The notes: generated by a model not told the origin, from the sequence alone. Positions 44,925 through 53,672 are shown, numbered from the stretch's first letter. The stretch: DNA of 64,000 bases from Saxibacter everestensis (GCF_025787225.1 NZ_CP090958.1:2218550-2282549); one strand, 5' to 3'. Numbers and translations are program-made.

Positions 44925-45069
44925 AGGGTTTGGAACGTCGACGTGCGCAGCAGTCTCCGCGAGCACGATAGCCACGCACGCGCCTCGGACATCGGGCGTC
45001 GATCCCGAACGCGACTACGCGTTGGATCACCACGTTGCGACCCACCGGCCATGGCTCTAGCATCGAGGC

Positions 45070-45450
45070 GTGACCAAGCCGCGCGTGCTTCAGATCGGGA
45101 TGGACCCGGACGTGATCGACTTCTCGCCCTGGCCGGGTCAAGACGCCGACAAGCTTCGCGCCCGCATCGGCGACGCCGAGGCGGCGTTGCGCAGCGCGGG
45201 TTTCGATGTCGCCGTTTGTCTGGTGCCGAGTGACGTCGAAGCCGCCGAGTCGGCAGTGAGAGAGCACTTCGCCGCCGGAACGTTCGACCTGGTAGAGATC
45301 GGGTCCGGGATGAGGACATCCCACGAGTTCACACCCATCTTCGAGCGAGTTGTCAACACCGTGACTGCCCTCCAATCGGGCGTCCGATTCTGCTTCAACG
45401 ACTCACCGGAATCGACTCTCGACGCCGTGCGTCGCGGCCTCACACCTTGA
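45070..45450 (+). CDS. Conserved hypothetical cassette protein
   Basis: 126 residues from a GTG. A repeated pattern VLQIGMDPDVIDFSPWPG and later VEIGSGMRTSHEFTPIF suggests a Rossmann-like single-domain protein found in actinobacteria with no known function. Only gene of the 0.55-kb segment between copies 8 and 9. Its stop codon TGA lies inside repeat copy 9, on the opposite strand. Confidence 0.75.
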   Translation: MTKPRVLQIGMDPDVIDFSPWPGQDADKLRARIGDAEAALRSAGFDVAVCLVPSDVEAAESAVREHFAAGTFDLVEIGSGMRTSHEFTPIFERVVNTVTALQSGVRFCFNDSPESTLDAVRRGLTP

Positions 45451-45475
45451 ACCTAAACTCAACCACGTCGCCGTC
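45440..45475 (-). repeat. ychF 3'-end repeat copy 9
   Basis: Encodes [14 protein letters not shown] on the minus strand. It supplies the stop codon of the gene on the plus strand that runs into it. Confidence 0.92.
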
Positions 45476-45502
45476 GATGGGACCATCCGCGGCAGCATGA
45501 TG

Positions 45503-45814
45503 TCACGCGACCTGTAGCGGCTTGATCGCATCGATCTGGCCCACCGCGCGATCCTTCGCCAGATCCAAGTCATAGTGCGTCTGGAGGTTGAGCCAGAACT
45601 GCGCCGACGTGCCGAAGTACTTCGCCAGGCGCAGCGCCGTGTCGGCGGTTATCGCGCGCTTGCCGTGCACGATCTCGTTGATCCGGCGCAGCGACACCCC
45701 GATCGACACCGCCAGCTTGTGCTGTGTGATGCCGAAGCCCTCGATGAAGTCCTCCATGAGCAACTCACCCGGGTGGATGGGAGCGAGCTTGCCGCTCGCG
45801 TCAGTGGTAGTCAA
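45503..45814 (-). CDS. higA: HigA-type antitoxin
   Basis: About 103 residues from a TTG inside the end of higB. The XRE helix-turn-helix is clear: ITQHKLAVSIGVSLRRINEIVHGKRAITADTALRLAKYFG, followed by FWLNLQTHYDLD, the HigA signature. It binds and neutralises HigB and represses the operon. The gene order toxin then antitoxin is the HigBA one. Confidence 0.88.
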   Translation of the reverse strand: MTTTDASGKLAPIHPGELLMEDFIEGFGITQHKLAVSIGVSLRRINEIVHGKRAITADTALRLAKYFGTSAQFWLNLQTHYDLDLAKDRAVGQIDAIKPLQVA

Positions 45815-46082
45815 CGATCTCGACCTCCTCTGGTCCAGCTTCGGTCCACATGAAGCAGATCCGCCACTGGTCATTGATCCTGATGCTGTGTCGGCCGGCC
45901 CGATCGCCCTTCTGCGCCTCGATCCGTTTTCCTGGCGGTACGCGAAGATCGTCGAGCGACTCCGTAGATCCCACCTGACGAAGCTTGCACAACGCGAATC
46001 GATGAATCCGAGGATCGATCGAGGGGACACACTCACGACGCCACAGTCGTTCAGTGTCCTTGCTGCCGAACGACCTGAGCAG
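45801..46082 (-). CDS. higB: HigB/RelE-type toxin (non-canonical start)
   Basis: About 93 residues counting from a CTG codon that aligns with the usual start of the family (MIRSF). HigB motifs: LDDLRVPPGKR, GDRAGRHSIRINDQWRICF and the end EEVEIVDYH. No ATG, GTG or TTG exists in this frame between an upstream stop and residue 40, so the native start is mutated or CTG is used. RelE-fold mRNA interferase; overlaps higA by 14 bases. Confidence 0.75.
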   Translation of the reverse strand: MLRSFGSKDTERLWRRECVPSIDPRIHRFALCKLRQVGSTESLDDLRVPPGKRIEAQKGDRAGRHSIRINDQWRICFMWTEAGPEEVEIVDYH

Positions 46083-46115
46083 CCCACCAGGATATAACGC
46101 TTGGCGTCAATAACG

Positions 46116-46305
46116 CTAGACGTTAAACCTAGATTCCACGACATCCCGTTGGCCATGATGTTGTCCTTGCCTTCCATCCTGACCTTGCCCTTCGCCTTGG
46201 CATCGTTCATCGAACCGGCGGCATCGAGGTCATCGAAGGACACAATCTCAGCCTTGATGAAGCCCTTCTGGAAGTCGGTGTGGATCACGCCGGCCGTAGC
46301 ACTCA
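46116..46305 (-). pseudogene. Displaced ychF 3' fragment B (repeat copy 10)
   Basis: About 190 bp nearly identical to the end of ych[48 protein letters not shown] 1-base deletion in the GGGGATGTC region shifts the frame just before the end; the DNA then still reads through an AGGTTTAACGTC-TAG end. The upstream side is fused to the DUF4143 remnant at the same junction as fragment A. Confidence 0.88.
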
Positions 46306-46800
46306 CGGCCCGAGGAGAGCCAGTGGCACCACGGCGATGCCGTCTGGTCTCCGGTAGGCCGTCGTGCCGGTAGTTACGACAATAAGGTCGGCGACCCGAT
46401 CAGGAATCTGCTCACGGAGCCACTTCAGATGCCAGACATCGGAGTTAGTCACCTCTGGCGCCAGCTTGACCTCGATGCCAAGTACCTGTCCGTCGACACC
46501 CTGGACGAGGAGATCGACTTCGCGATCTCCTCCCCTGAGACGGAGATGGCTTACCGAGGCTTCAGCTGCTTGCCCCAGGACGCGAACCCCGAGGGTGACG
46601 AGCGACTCAAAGAGAGGACCGACCATGTGGACACCTGCGGCTCCGAGCAACGATGCCGCCGACAGGTCGAGGAGGCGGACCGCCAACGCGGGATCGCGAT
46701 ACGCAATCGTTGTCGTTTTAGCCGGCTGGCTCCCATCCCGACCAGTAGTCGCGTCAATCAGCCGTGAGTAGGCGGTCGTCGTCGACGAGGCAGTCGCGCG
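46303..46800 (-). pseudogene. DUF4143 ATPase remnant
   Basis: Near-identical to the C-terminal half of the gene at 32.4 kb (SAASLLGAAGVHMVGPLFES, GGDREVDLLVQGVDG, IPDRVADLIVVTTGTTAYRR), but the ATPase domain is absent and about 33 residues are deleted after TTTIAYRD. Non-functional. Confidence 0.85.
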
Positions 46801-46983
46801 TATGCGGGATGAACCGAGGTCGGGATTGGAAGCCTCGACATGGCCATGCCTTCGCGGCGTGCCTGGCCCTTCTCGCGCTGGAGTACGCACCAGGCATAGG
46901 CAGCGGATACTAATTAACTCGGATGCCGCTGTATTTCGTAGCCGAGAAGCATCACCCTCAGTATCTTGCTCGCGCGACCAATC

Positions 46984-48084
46984 TCACAGAAAGTCAACGT
47001 CATCCTGTTGGTTCGATGATTCTGCAACACCGCCAAACCAGTCATTCATCTTCGTCAGGTACTCTTCCCGCGCGTGAGTATCAGTAGAGATGACCTTCCA
47101 GTTTAGGCGTTGTTCAAGATTGAATAGATGCGCTTCAACGATGCCTTGTAATATCTGTGGCTTGCGCTCGTCCGAGTACTTCAAGCACATTTCGAAAATC
47201 GCCGAAAGCGCCTGCCGGAACAGACGAGTGGTGTCCCGAGCCACCTCCAGCACTCCCTGCCCGGACGCCCCTGCATGGAAGTGCCCTGAACCGGCATCGA
47301 TTATGCCCAGAAGGCCAAGGGCATCAGCTCCATGTACTGCGTGATGCGCGTCATGGACGCGCCACGCATGCTCGTGGACTCCAGCAAGCGCCTGAAGGTC
47401 TTTCCAGCCTGGCTTGCCAATGCCTAGCCGCCGAGCAGTAACACGCGCCGCCCACCCGTAAAGACCCGAATACTCCGCACCGAACCGTCTGACCAGGCGA
47501 CGCCTCATCACCTCCGGACTCGGCAGATCGCCAGTCCAAGCCGTCTGGCCAGTCTTTCTGCGCTCCATAGCAAGAACGATCCAGCGATGTTCTCTATACC
47601 GCGTCGCGGTATAACGATCGCCCATCGCGATCACGCGCGCGACGACAAGGATCTCCGACAGTGTTCGCCACCGGGACTTTGCGCCTAATTGATACCCATG
47701 GTCCAGAAGTATCGCAATCTCACGGACAGTCGAAACTGCGCGAGTAGCTAATCCAGCAAACAGATAGCGAGCATGCTCAGGAACACATGGCTTCCAGATC
47801 GAACCCGCAAGATACGTTGCTGCATGGCTGAGAGTGGCCGCTTCAAACAAGGGAAGGTGACCGACATCTCGCTGAATCAGGTCCGGTACATCCATAAACT
47901 CGCGCCTCGATCGATCACCGAGCTCGCTCAGCAAGTCCTCCATCCCGACCAGAGCATCATCAATTAGGTCGAGAAGCCCTGCCGGATCACGCCAGCTGCG
48001 CCCAATACGAGTCGCAAATCCCGATACAGCTTCAATCGCGTGCTCAGCTGCCTCCGCCGACACCTTCTCCTCCGATTCGGACAT
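46984..48084 (-). CDS. DUF5677-like protein
   Basis: 366 residues, soluble and helical. The EARYLF/ATRAVSTVREIAILLDHGYQLGAKSRWRTLSEILVVARV region and the HHAVHGADALGLLG motif resemble the DUF5677 family (helical proteins often in mobile and defence islands). Alone in the 2.0-kb segment between copy 10 and copy 11. Function unknown; defence is a possibility. Confidence 0.7.
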   Translation of the reverse strand: MSESEEKVSAEAAEHAIEAVSGFATRIGRSWRDPAGLLDLIDDALVGMEDLLSELGDRSRREFMDVPDLIQRDVGHLPLFEAATLSHAATYLAGSIWKPCVPEHARYLFAGLATRAVSTVREIAILLDHGYQLGAKSRWRTLSEILVVARVIAMGDRYTATRYREHRWIVLAMERRKTGQTAWTGDLPSPEVMRRRLVRRFGAEYSGLYGWAARVTARRLGIGKPGWKDLQALAGVHEHAWRVHDAHHAVHGADALGLLGIIDAGSGHFHAGASGQGVLEVARDTTRLFRQALSAIFEMCLKYSDERKPQILQGIVEAHLFNLEQRLNWKVISTDTHAREEYLTKMNDWFGGVAESSNQQDDVDFL

Positions 48085-48159
48085 TTCAACTCACTTCCGC
48101 GGCCAGAACACCGACAACGATTAAATTCCCGCACTCCACGAAGAAGCGTGCGCCAACGA

Positions 48160-48189
48160 GACGTTAAACTGGAACTTCACTACACAATC
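48160..48189 (-). repeat. ychF 3'-end repeat copy 11 (degenerate)
   Basis: Minus strand reads D-C-VVKFQFNV with no stop following, a decayed copy of the C-terminal codons. The flank GAGACGTTAAAC resembles the other copies. Confidence 0.65.
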
Positions 48190-48517
48190 TCCAAATTGGG
48201 CCACGGTCCGGCGATTGCAAACGTTCACTGTCGGCGGAGATCACCGCGGAACTTTCTGCACGGTCACATGCACCCGGCCTGCCGCTTGCGCTGTGCCAGA
48301 ACTCCAGACGGAAACAGCACGTCCAATGCATATTGTTAATCGGGAGACCGTCGCCAATCCTCGCTCACCCCGACGTATTTGAAACACTCGAGTCAGCAGC
48401 AAATCCACCTCGAGACTCTCGCCCGCACGATCGAGGACAGGGAGTTGATTATCCTCGTTCTCGGCATTAGACATCGCAAGAAGGTGTACTCGATATACCT
48501 AAGCCCGCCGCAGACAA
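48190..48517. other. Gene-poor stretch
   Basis: About 330 bp between a repeat copy and the end of the DUF5677-like gene. A 77-codon frame (48241-48474, minus strand) has no ribosome site and was not accepted. Confidence 0.45.
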
Positions 48518-49348
48518 CTACTCGCGGATGCGCCACGAAGCCGTCACGCTGCGCAAGACGTCGAGAACATCGTTTCGGTGTTCAGGATCAGACGAGGCAA
48601 GCTCGAGGGAGTTGTCAAGTACCACACTCAGATCGGCCAACGCGTGGACAGCATCCCTTCTGAACTGGAGGTTGATACCGTCCACACTCACGAGCGCACG
48701 AATAAAATCACCGATTAGGACCATTGCCACTAGACTAGCAACGATGTCCGGGTCCAGCTGATCAAACGGATCGGGATCATCAAAATACGACTGGGCGCTT
48801 AGCACGTCCACATGAACGAACTGACATGCCGTTATATAGAAAAGCGAATACAACTCAGCGACATGCGGAGCAGCTGTGGAACGCTTAGCTAAATCACTGA
48901 CGCGGAGATTCACGTCTGCGCGAATACCGGTATTGCGGTGCACAACATGATTGTAATTCACTCTGCCATCGGCATATGACCCGAAGGTGTAGTTTTCTTC
49001 ATCAACCTTGGGTGAAATATTCTCCCAGAAGATTGAATCATCTTGGGCGATCGCATCTAAAAAGAGGGTGTTCTCGAAAACGCTCCGCGCTAGAGCGTAC
49101 ACGCTTTGAGGCACTCCAGCATCAGACAGGCGCTCGAGGCTCTCCAACGTTCGTTTAGTCTTAATTACCGAGAATAAGCAGTAGTCAACCGGAGTTCGAA
49201 TACGAAAAGCTGCGGCCTGGCGCACGCTCGGCTCCATGCGACTCGATCGATCGTCACCACTAAGGTGGCGCGATAGAAAATCTATCATCACCATTTTCAG
49301 CTTACGGGAGACCTGTTGGACGGATTCTTGGATAATTTTCGTTTCCAA
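48518..49348 (-). CDS. DUF5677-like protein 2
   Basis: 276 residues. The VPQSVYALARSVFENTLFLDAIA and FYITACQFVHVDVLSA stretches resemble DUF5677 in a different branch from the 47-kb gene. The start overlaps the end of the SEC-C gene by 47 bases in another frame, so the two are translationally coupled. GC is lower than in the core genes, fitting recent arrival. Confidence 0.68.
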   Translation of the reverse strand: METKIIQESVQQVSRKLKMVMIDFLSRHLSGDDRSSRMEPSVRQAAAFRIRTPVDYCLFSVIKTKRTLESLERLSDAGVPQSVYALARSVFENTLFLDAIAQDDSIFWENISPKVDEENYTFGSYADGRVNYNHVVHRNTGIRADVNLRVSDLAKRSTAAPHVAELYSLFYITACQFVHVDVLSAQSYFDDPDPFDQLDPDIVASLVAMVLIGDFIRALVSVDGINLQFRRDAVHALADLSVVLDNSLELASSDPEHRNDVLDVLRSVTASWRIRE

Positions 49349-49871
49349 ATTTCACAAATGCCAGCGACGATACACCTTCCGGGGCAAAAGGCGCTGCCGA
49401 GATTTCTTTATACTCATCCACATAGAGTTGGAAAAGCTCGAGATCTTCGTCCGAGATAAGCTCGAGGTTCATTTCAGCAGGCATCAGCCCATCGGTCCGG
49501 CTAAAGGCGTACACAAATTCATCTCGTATTCCGGCCCTTAGCATGAGCCGTGCGGACGCGTGAACAGATTCCGTGGGATCCGCAATGTGCCCGAAGACAA
49601 GATCACTATCTCCAGGGCGTCGCCCGTAGAGTTCAAAGAATGTATCAGAGGCTTCAGAAAGCACGTCCTTCACGTCCTCCACTAGAGGAACTTGCCGAAT
49701 CACGTTGCCCGCAGAATCGAGCCCATACTTAAACGACTTCAGCGAGCAGCACTCACGGTACAGCTGCATCGACCCGCACAGGCACTCGGCATCGGGCGAT
49801 AGCTCAGTAAAGTCGCGCGTCAAGGCACAGCCCCAATCTTCGAAGTGAGTTGATGGTTGCGCCCGCGTCAT
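49302..49871 (-). CDS. SEC-C motif protein
   Basis: 189 residues. The zinc-binding SEC-C motif near residue 30 reads CLCGSMQLYRECC. The rest has no recognisable fold. It precedes and overlaps the DUF5677-like gene; SEC-C motifs often occur as add-on zinc modules in proteins handling nucleic acids or in defence-associated proteins. Function unknown. Confidence 0.78.
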   Translation of the reverse strand: MTRAQPSTHFEDWGCALTRDFTELSPDAECLCGSMQLYRECCSLKSFKYGLDSAGNVIRQVPLVEDVKDVLSEASDTFFELYGRRPGDSDLVFGHIADPTESVHASARLMLRAGIRDEFVYAFSRTDGLMPAEMNLELISDEDLELFQLYVDEYKEISAAPFAPEGVSSLAFVKFGNENYPRIRPTGLP

Positions 49872-50000
49872 CTGATGAGAACGCCACCCTCTGCGGCCCG
49901 AGACACACAGTCCGCCGAGAACTGAGGCCGCAACTGGCTTTAACTACCACTAACCGCACAAGTGAGTGACCGGAGTGTCAGCTGCTTCGACTGTAACCCG

Positions 50001-50033
50001 CTACACATTAAACCTAAACTCGACCACGTCGCC
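50001..50033 (-). repeat. ychF 3'-end repeat copy 12
   Basis: Encodes [13 protein letters not shown] on the minus strand. Last short copy before the real ychF. Confidence 0.92.
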
Positions 50034-50288
50034 ATGATTCATGATTACGGAACATTGCCCTCCTAAGGAAAAGACCGCGCAGCTCGCCTTGGTGCTGTAG
50101 AAGTGCTTAGCAAGCGCAGCCGTTCCGCGGCTTGCGAGTGGTTCGCTGCTCCGGGCCCCATGAAGGCTGCGTATGGGAAGCTGACTTCGCCGACATCGAT
50201 CTAGTCCGTGGCTAGACGAACCTGGCGAAATCTACGGAAGCCCCGATGCCCATACCCAGAAGATCTAACGCAAGCGATCTCTCTGGAT

Positions 50289-51158
50289 TCAGCACCAGCT
50301 CTTCTTGATCATTAACCTGACATGAAGGAGACATTGCTTCAGGAAACCTGAAGTGTGAGCTGGTCGAGCAGGAGGAGTCTGGACAATTACTGGACTTCCG
50401 ATGATGATGCGGGAGACCACTGGTGGGCGGTGCTCTCCATCACGCCTCGCTAACGGTGAAATCTGACGAGCCTCGTCCGGCACCCACTCATCGTAGTGAA
50501 CACGGAAAAGAGACTCTATGCTTACTCGACGCCATTCCTGGCTGGACCCAATCATCCAGGCACACAGTTCGGATACTCGGGCAGGGCTATACGAACGAGG
50601 TGAAAAGCCCTCCGGTGTGAAGCCTCTCCCCTGAGCCCATAGGTACTCAAAAATTCTCTCAGTACCAGATCCGCCCCTGTCATCTGGCATTCCTTCGAGC
50701 TCGAGCCCTTGCATGTTTCCATCAGCGGTCCCATGAAGGACAATAAGCGTTACCGTGCCATCCTCATTGGGGAATTCACAGACCCACAATGCGATCTTAG
50801 GAGCGGACGCCTGCGATTCCCGATAGTCATCATGCCCCCGGAGCGCATGTGCAGCGCTGCCAGACCATCGACGCCAACTCCCTTCGCTCGATCCGAGAGA
50901 ATGTTCAATGAAAAGCGCTGTGTTGTCAATTTCGGGCACCATACGCTCTGCGAGTTTCCGTAACTGGAGCTTATTTATCCCGCCTTCTAGAGGGAGATCC
51001 TTAATCTTTTCGAATCCAATCGCACTCGAATACTGTGGGACTATAGAGCCAAAATTTGCAGATACCTTATAATTACTCTTCTTGAAATCTTCAACATTCG
51101 ACTGCTCATAAATTTTCCAGTACCCCAGATACATCAGTCGCTTGAGATCTAGTTTCAC
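50289..51158 (-). CDS. Orphan hypothetical protein next to ychF
   Basis: 289 residues, not recognised. The N-terminal third is Lys-rich and AT-rich (NVEDFKKSNYKVSANF), while the middle has ALWVCEFPNEDGTVTLIVLHG, a possible beta-strand pair; no membrane segment. Base composition differs from the core genes. It is the only gene of the last segment, between copy 12 and ychF, so it belongs to the most recent insertion by position. Confidence 0.65.
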   Translation of the reverse strand: MKLDLKRLMYLGYWKIYEQSNVEDFKKSNYKVSANFGSIVPQYSSAIGFEKIKDLPLEGGINKLQLRKLAERMVPEIDNTALFIEHSLGSSEGSWRRWSGSAAHALRGHDDYRESQASAPKIALWVCEFPNEDGTVTLIVLHGTADGNMQGLELEGMPDDRGGSGTERIFEYLWAQGRGFTPEGFSPRSYSPARVSELCAWMIGSSQEWRRVSIESLFRVHYDEWVPDEARQISPLARRDGEHRPPVVSRIIIGSPVIVQTPPARPAHTSGFLKQCLLHVRLMIKKSWC

Positions 51159-51237
51159 ACGAAACCCCTTAATTTCATGCCTCCTGGATGAGAGCCAAGA
51201 TCATTCACGCCGCGTTGCAGTCAGCACCAGCCGCTAT

Positions 51238-52323
51238 TTACACGTTGAATCTAAATTCCACGACATCCCCGTCGGCCATGATGTAGTCCTTGCCTTCCAT
51301 CCTGACCTTGCCCTTCGCCTTGGCATCGTTCATCGAACCGGCGGCGTCGAGGTCATCGAAGGACACGATCTCCGCCTTGATGAAGCCCTTTTGAAAGTCG
51401 GTGTGAATTACGCCGGCCGCCTGCGGGGCGGTATCGCCCTTGTGGATAGTCCAGGCCCGAGATTCCTTTGGCCCCGCGGTCAGATAGGTCTGCAGGCCGA
51501 GAGTCCGGAATCCCACGTGTGCCAACTGATCCAGGCCGGCTTCGTCCTGCCCGGTGGATTCCAGCATCTCCCGGGCCTCATCCTCGTCGAGTTCGGCGAG
51601 TTCCGACTCAAACTTGGCGTCCAGGAAGATCGCCTCGACCGGGGCGACAAGTTTGCGTAGTTCGTCCTTGCGTCCCTCGTCGGCGAGCACGTCATCGTCG
51701 ACATTGAACACGAACAGAAACGGCTTGGCCGTCAGCAGGGACAACTCACGGATCGGCGTCACATCGAAGCCGTCGTCGTGCATCGCGCTGAAGAGCGTGC
51801 GTCCCTCCCCCAGGATCTCGGCCGCCTTCGTCGCGGCCTCGAGCACCTCCGGCTCGTTGCGCTTCTGCTTTACTTCTTTTTCGATCCTCGGCAGCGCCTT
51901 TTCGACGGTCTGCAGATCTGCGAGGATCAGCTCGGTGTTGATGGTGTCGATATCGCTTGCCGGCGACACCTCGCCTTCGACGTGGACCACATCGGAGTCC
52001 GCGAATCCTCGAATCACCTGGCAGATCGCGTCGGCTTCACGGATGGTAGCCAGGAACTGGTTTCCCAATCCCTCACCCTCGCTCGCGCCGCGGACGATAC
52101 CGGCGATGTCGACGAACGACACGGTGGCGGGAAGTATCCGCTCCGAGCCGAAGATCTCAGCCAATCTGTTAAGTCGCTGATCGGGCAGCGAGACGACGCC
52201 GATATTGGGTTCAATCGTCGCGAACGGATAGTTCGCAGCGAGTACCTGGTTTCGGGTCAGAGCGTTAAACATGGTGGACTTGCCAACGTTGGGCAGTCCG
52301 ACGATTCCAATAGTGAGTGCCAC
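51238..52323 (-). CDS. ychF: Redox-regulated ATPase YchF (OLA1-like)
   Basis: 361 residues, full length. The P-loop is GLPNVGKST at 9-17, [20 protein letters not shown] follows, and the C-terminal TGS domain runs from about 275 to the end, [11 protein letters not shown]. YchF is a conserved ribosome-associated ATPase. Its 3' end is the source of all the repeat copies in this window; the gene itself is intact, so insertions preserve its C-terminus. Confidence 0.97.
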   Translation of the reverse strand: MALTIGIVGLPNVGKSTMFNALTRNQVLAANYPFATIEPNIGVVSLPDQRLNRLAEIFGSERILPATVSFVDIAGIVRGASEGEGLGNQFLATIREADAICQVIRGFADSDVVHVEGEVSPASDIDTINTELILADLQTVEKALPRIEKEVKQKRNEPEVLEAATKAAEILGEGRTLFSAMHDDGFDVTPIRELSLLTAKPFLFVFNVDDDVLADEGRKDELRKLVAPVEAIFLDAKFESELAELDEDEAREMLESTGQDEAGLDQLAHVGFRTLGLQTYLTAGPKESRAWTIHKGDTAPQAAGVIHTDFQKGFIKAEIVSFDDLDAAGSMNDAKAKGKVRMEGKDYIMADGDVVEFRFNV

Positions 52324-52480
52324 GTCGTCAAGATGCTACCCAAGTTAACGGCTCGGGGCATCTTTTCAGCTCAGTGCATGTCGCCAACAGCTCAGACGTT
52401 GGCAGACCGTACAGCGGATTCTGACTATGTCCCGGCGTTGCCCTGCGGCGAATGTCAGTGCCGGCTGTCATGGTTTCAGC

Positions 52481-53623
52481 ATGAACACCTGGAATGCAGT
52501 CGCGGTTGTCGTTGCCGTAGTCGTCGCACTCATCGTCGGCGGCGTGCTTGGCTGGCTGCTTGCGAAAGTGACAACCAGAGCCGACCGGATCGCTGCGGAG
52601 ACCGAGCGCAACATGCTGCGCGAGCGAGTTCAGGATCTGGAGGCCGACGCCGGTCTCACCACCGAACTCGCGGCGATGCTCGGCCCGCTCGCCCACAGCG
52701 TGCAGCGCGTAGAACATCAGGTTCAGACCCTGGAACGGGACCGGACCGAGCAGTACGCCAGGCTCGACACTCAGCTGGCGACTGTCGCGGCCTCCGGAGA
52801 GGCACTGCGCTCAACGACCGCGCAGCTCGTCGGGTCACTCAGGGCTTCGACGTCCCGTGGCAGCTGGGGCGAGGTCCAACTGCGCAGGGTTGTCGAGCAC
52901 GCCGGAATGCTGGAACGAGTCGACTTCACCGTCCAGGCACCCGGGCAGAACTCACAAGATGCCGCGATCCGCCCGGATATGGTGGTCCGGCTGCCCGGGG
53001 GAAAGCAGATCGTAGTCGATGCCAAAGCCCCGCTGGCGGCCTTTCTGCAGGCAAGCGAGCAGGGCGCCTCGGGTGGGCCCACGCCGGAACAGCTCAAGGC
53101 CCATGCGAAGAATCTGCGAACGCATATCGACGGCTTGGCCGCCAAGGAGTACTGGACGGCGTTCACTCCGACGCCGGAACTCGTGCTGTGCTTCATTCCG
53201 GGTGAATCATTTCTCGCCGCGGCGTGCTCAGCCGATCCGGCATTGCTTGAGCACGCAATGAGCAAACGGGTCGTGCTGGCAACACCGACAACACTGTTGG
53301 CGTTGCTGCGCACCGTGGCACTGACCTGGCAGCAGGACTCGCTCAGCGGCTCCGCGAAGGAGCTGTATCGCGTGGGCAGGGAACTCTACGAACGTCTCGG
53401 CACCATGGGAGGGCATGTGGAGAAATTGGGCGGTTCACTGAACCGCGCCGTCGCCGACTACAACCGGCTGGTCGGAACGCTGGAGTCGCGAGTGCTGGTC
53501 ACCGCCCGGCGGATGAACGACCTTGACCTTACAGATCGGAATCTTCCAGCGCCCGAACCGATCACTGCCGCGGCACGAAACATCGGCGCGCCGGAACTCC
53601 TGGACGATAGGGAGAGCGCATGA
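52481..53623 (+). CDS. rmuC: DNA recombination protein RmuC
   Basis: 380 residues from MNTWNAVAVV. A single N-terminal membrane segment at about 5-27 is followed by coiled coil (residues 40-110) and the RmuC nuclease-like domain with GSWGEVQLRRVVEHAGM and IRPDMVVRLPGGKQIVVDAKAPL. It limits inversion at short repeats. Divergent from ychF. Confidence 0.95.
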   Translation: MNTWNAVAVVVAVVVALIVGGVLGWLLAKVTTRADRIAAETERNMLRERVQDLEADAGLTTELAAMLGPLAHSVQRVEHQVQTLERDRTEQYARLDTQLATVAASGEALRSTTAQLVGSLRASTSRGSWGEVQLRRVVEHAGMLERVDFTVQAPGQNSQDAAIRPDMVVRLPGGKQIVVDAKAPLAAFLQASEQGASGGPTPEQLKAHAKNLRTHIDGLAAKEYWTAFTPTPELVLCFIPGESFLAAACSADPALLEHAMSKRVVLATPTTLLALLRTVALTWQQDSLSGSAKELYRVGRELYERLGTMGGHVEKLGGSLNRAVADYNRLVGTLESRVLVTARRMNDLDLTDRNLPAPEPITAAARNIGAPELLDDRESA

Positions 53624-53645
53624 ACCTGGGGCGACTTACACCCTT

Positions 53646-53663
53646 ATACACACTCAGGTGTAT
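53646..53663. promoter_or_regulatory. VapB operator palindrome
   Basis: ATACAC and GTGTAT flank a 6-base centre just before the vapB start at 53673, a typical autoregulatory site of a toxin-antitoxin operon. Confidence 0.65.
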
Positions 53664-53672
53664 TATCCGTAC

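Noticed and set aside
48241-48474. A 77-residue minus-strand gene
   Set aside because: No ribosome site, no family, and composition typical of spacer DNA.
43219-51238. A true class 1-type integron
   Set aside because: No integrase gene and no attC-like hairpins; the repeat is a coding end and cassette genes lie in both directions.
16083-51270. CRISPR array interpretation of the repeats
   Set aside because: Copies are far apart at irregular distances, the spacers contain genes, and the repeat equals the end of ychF.
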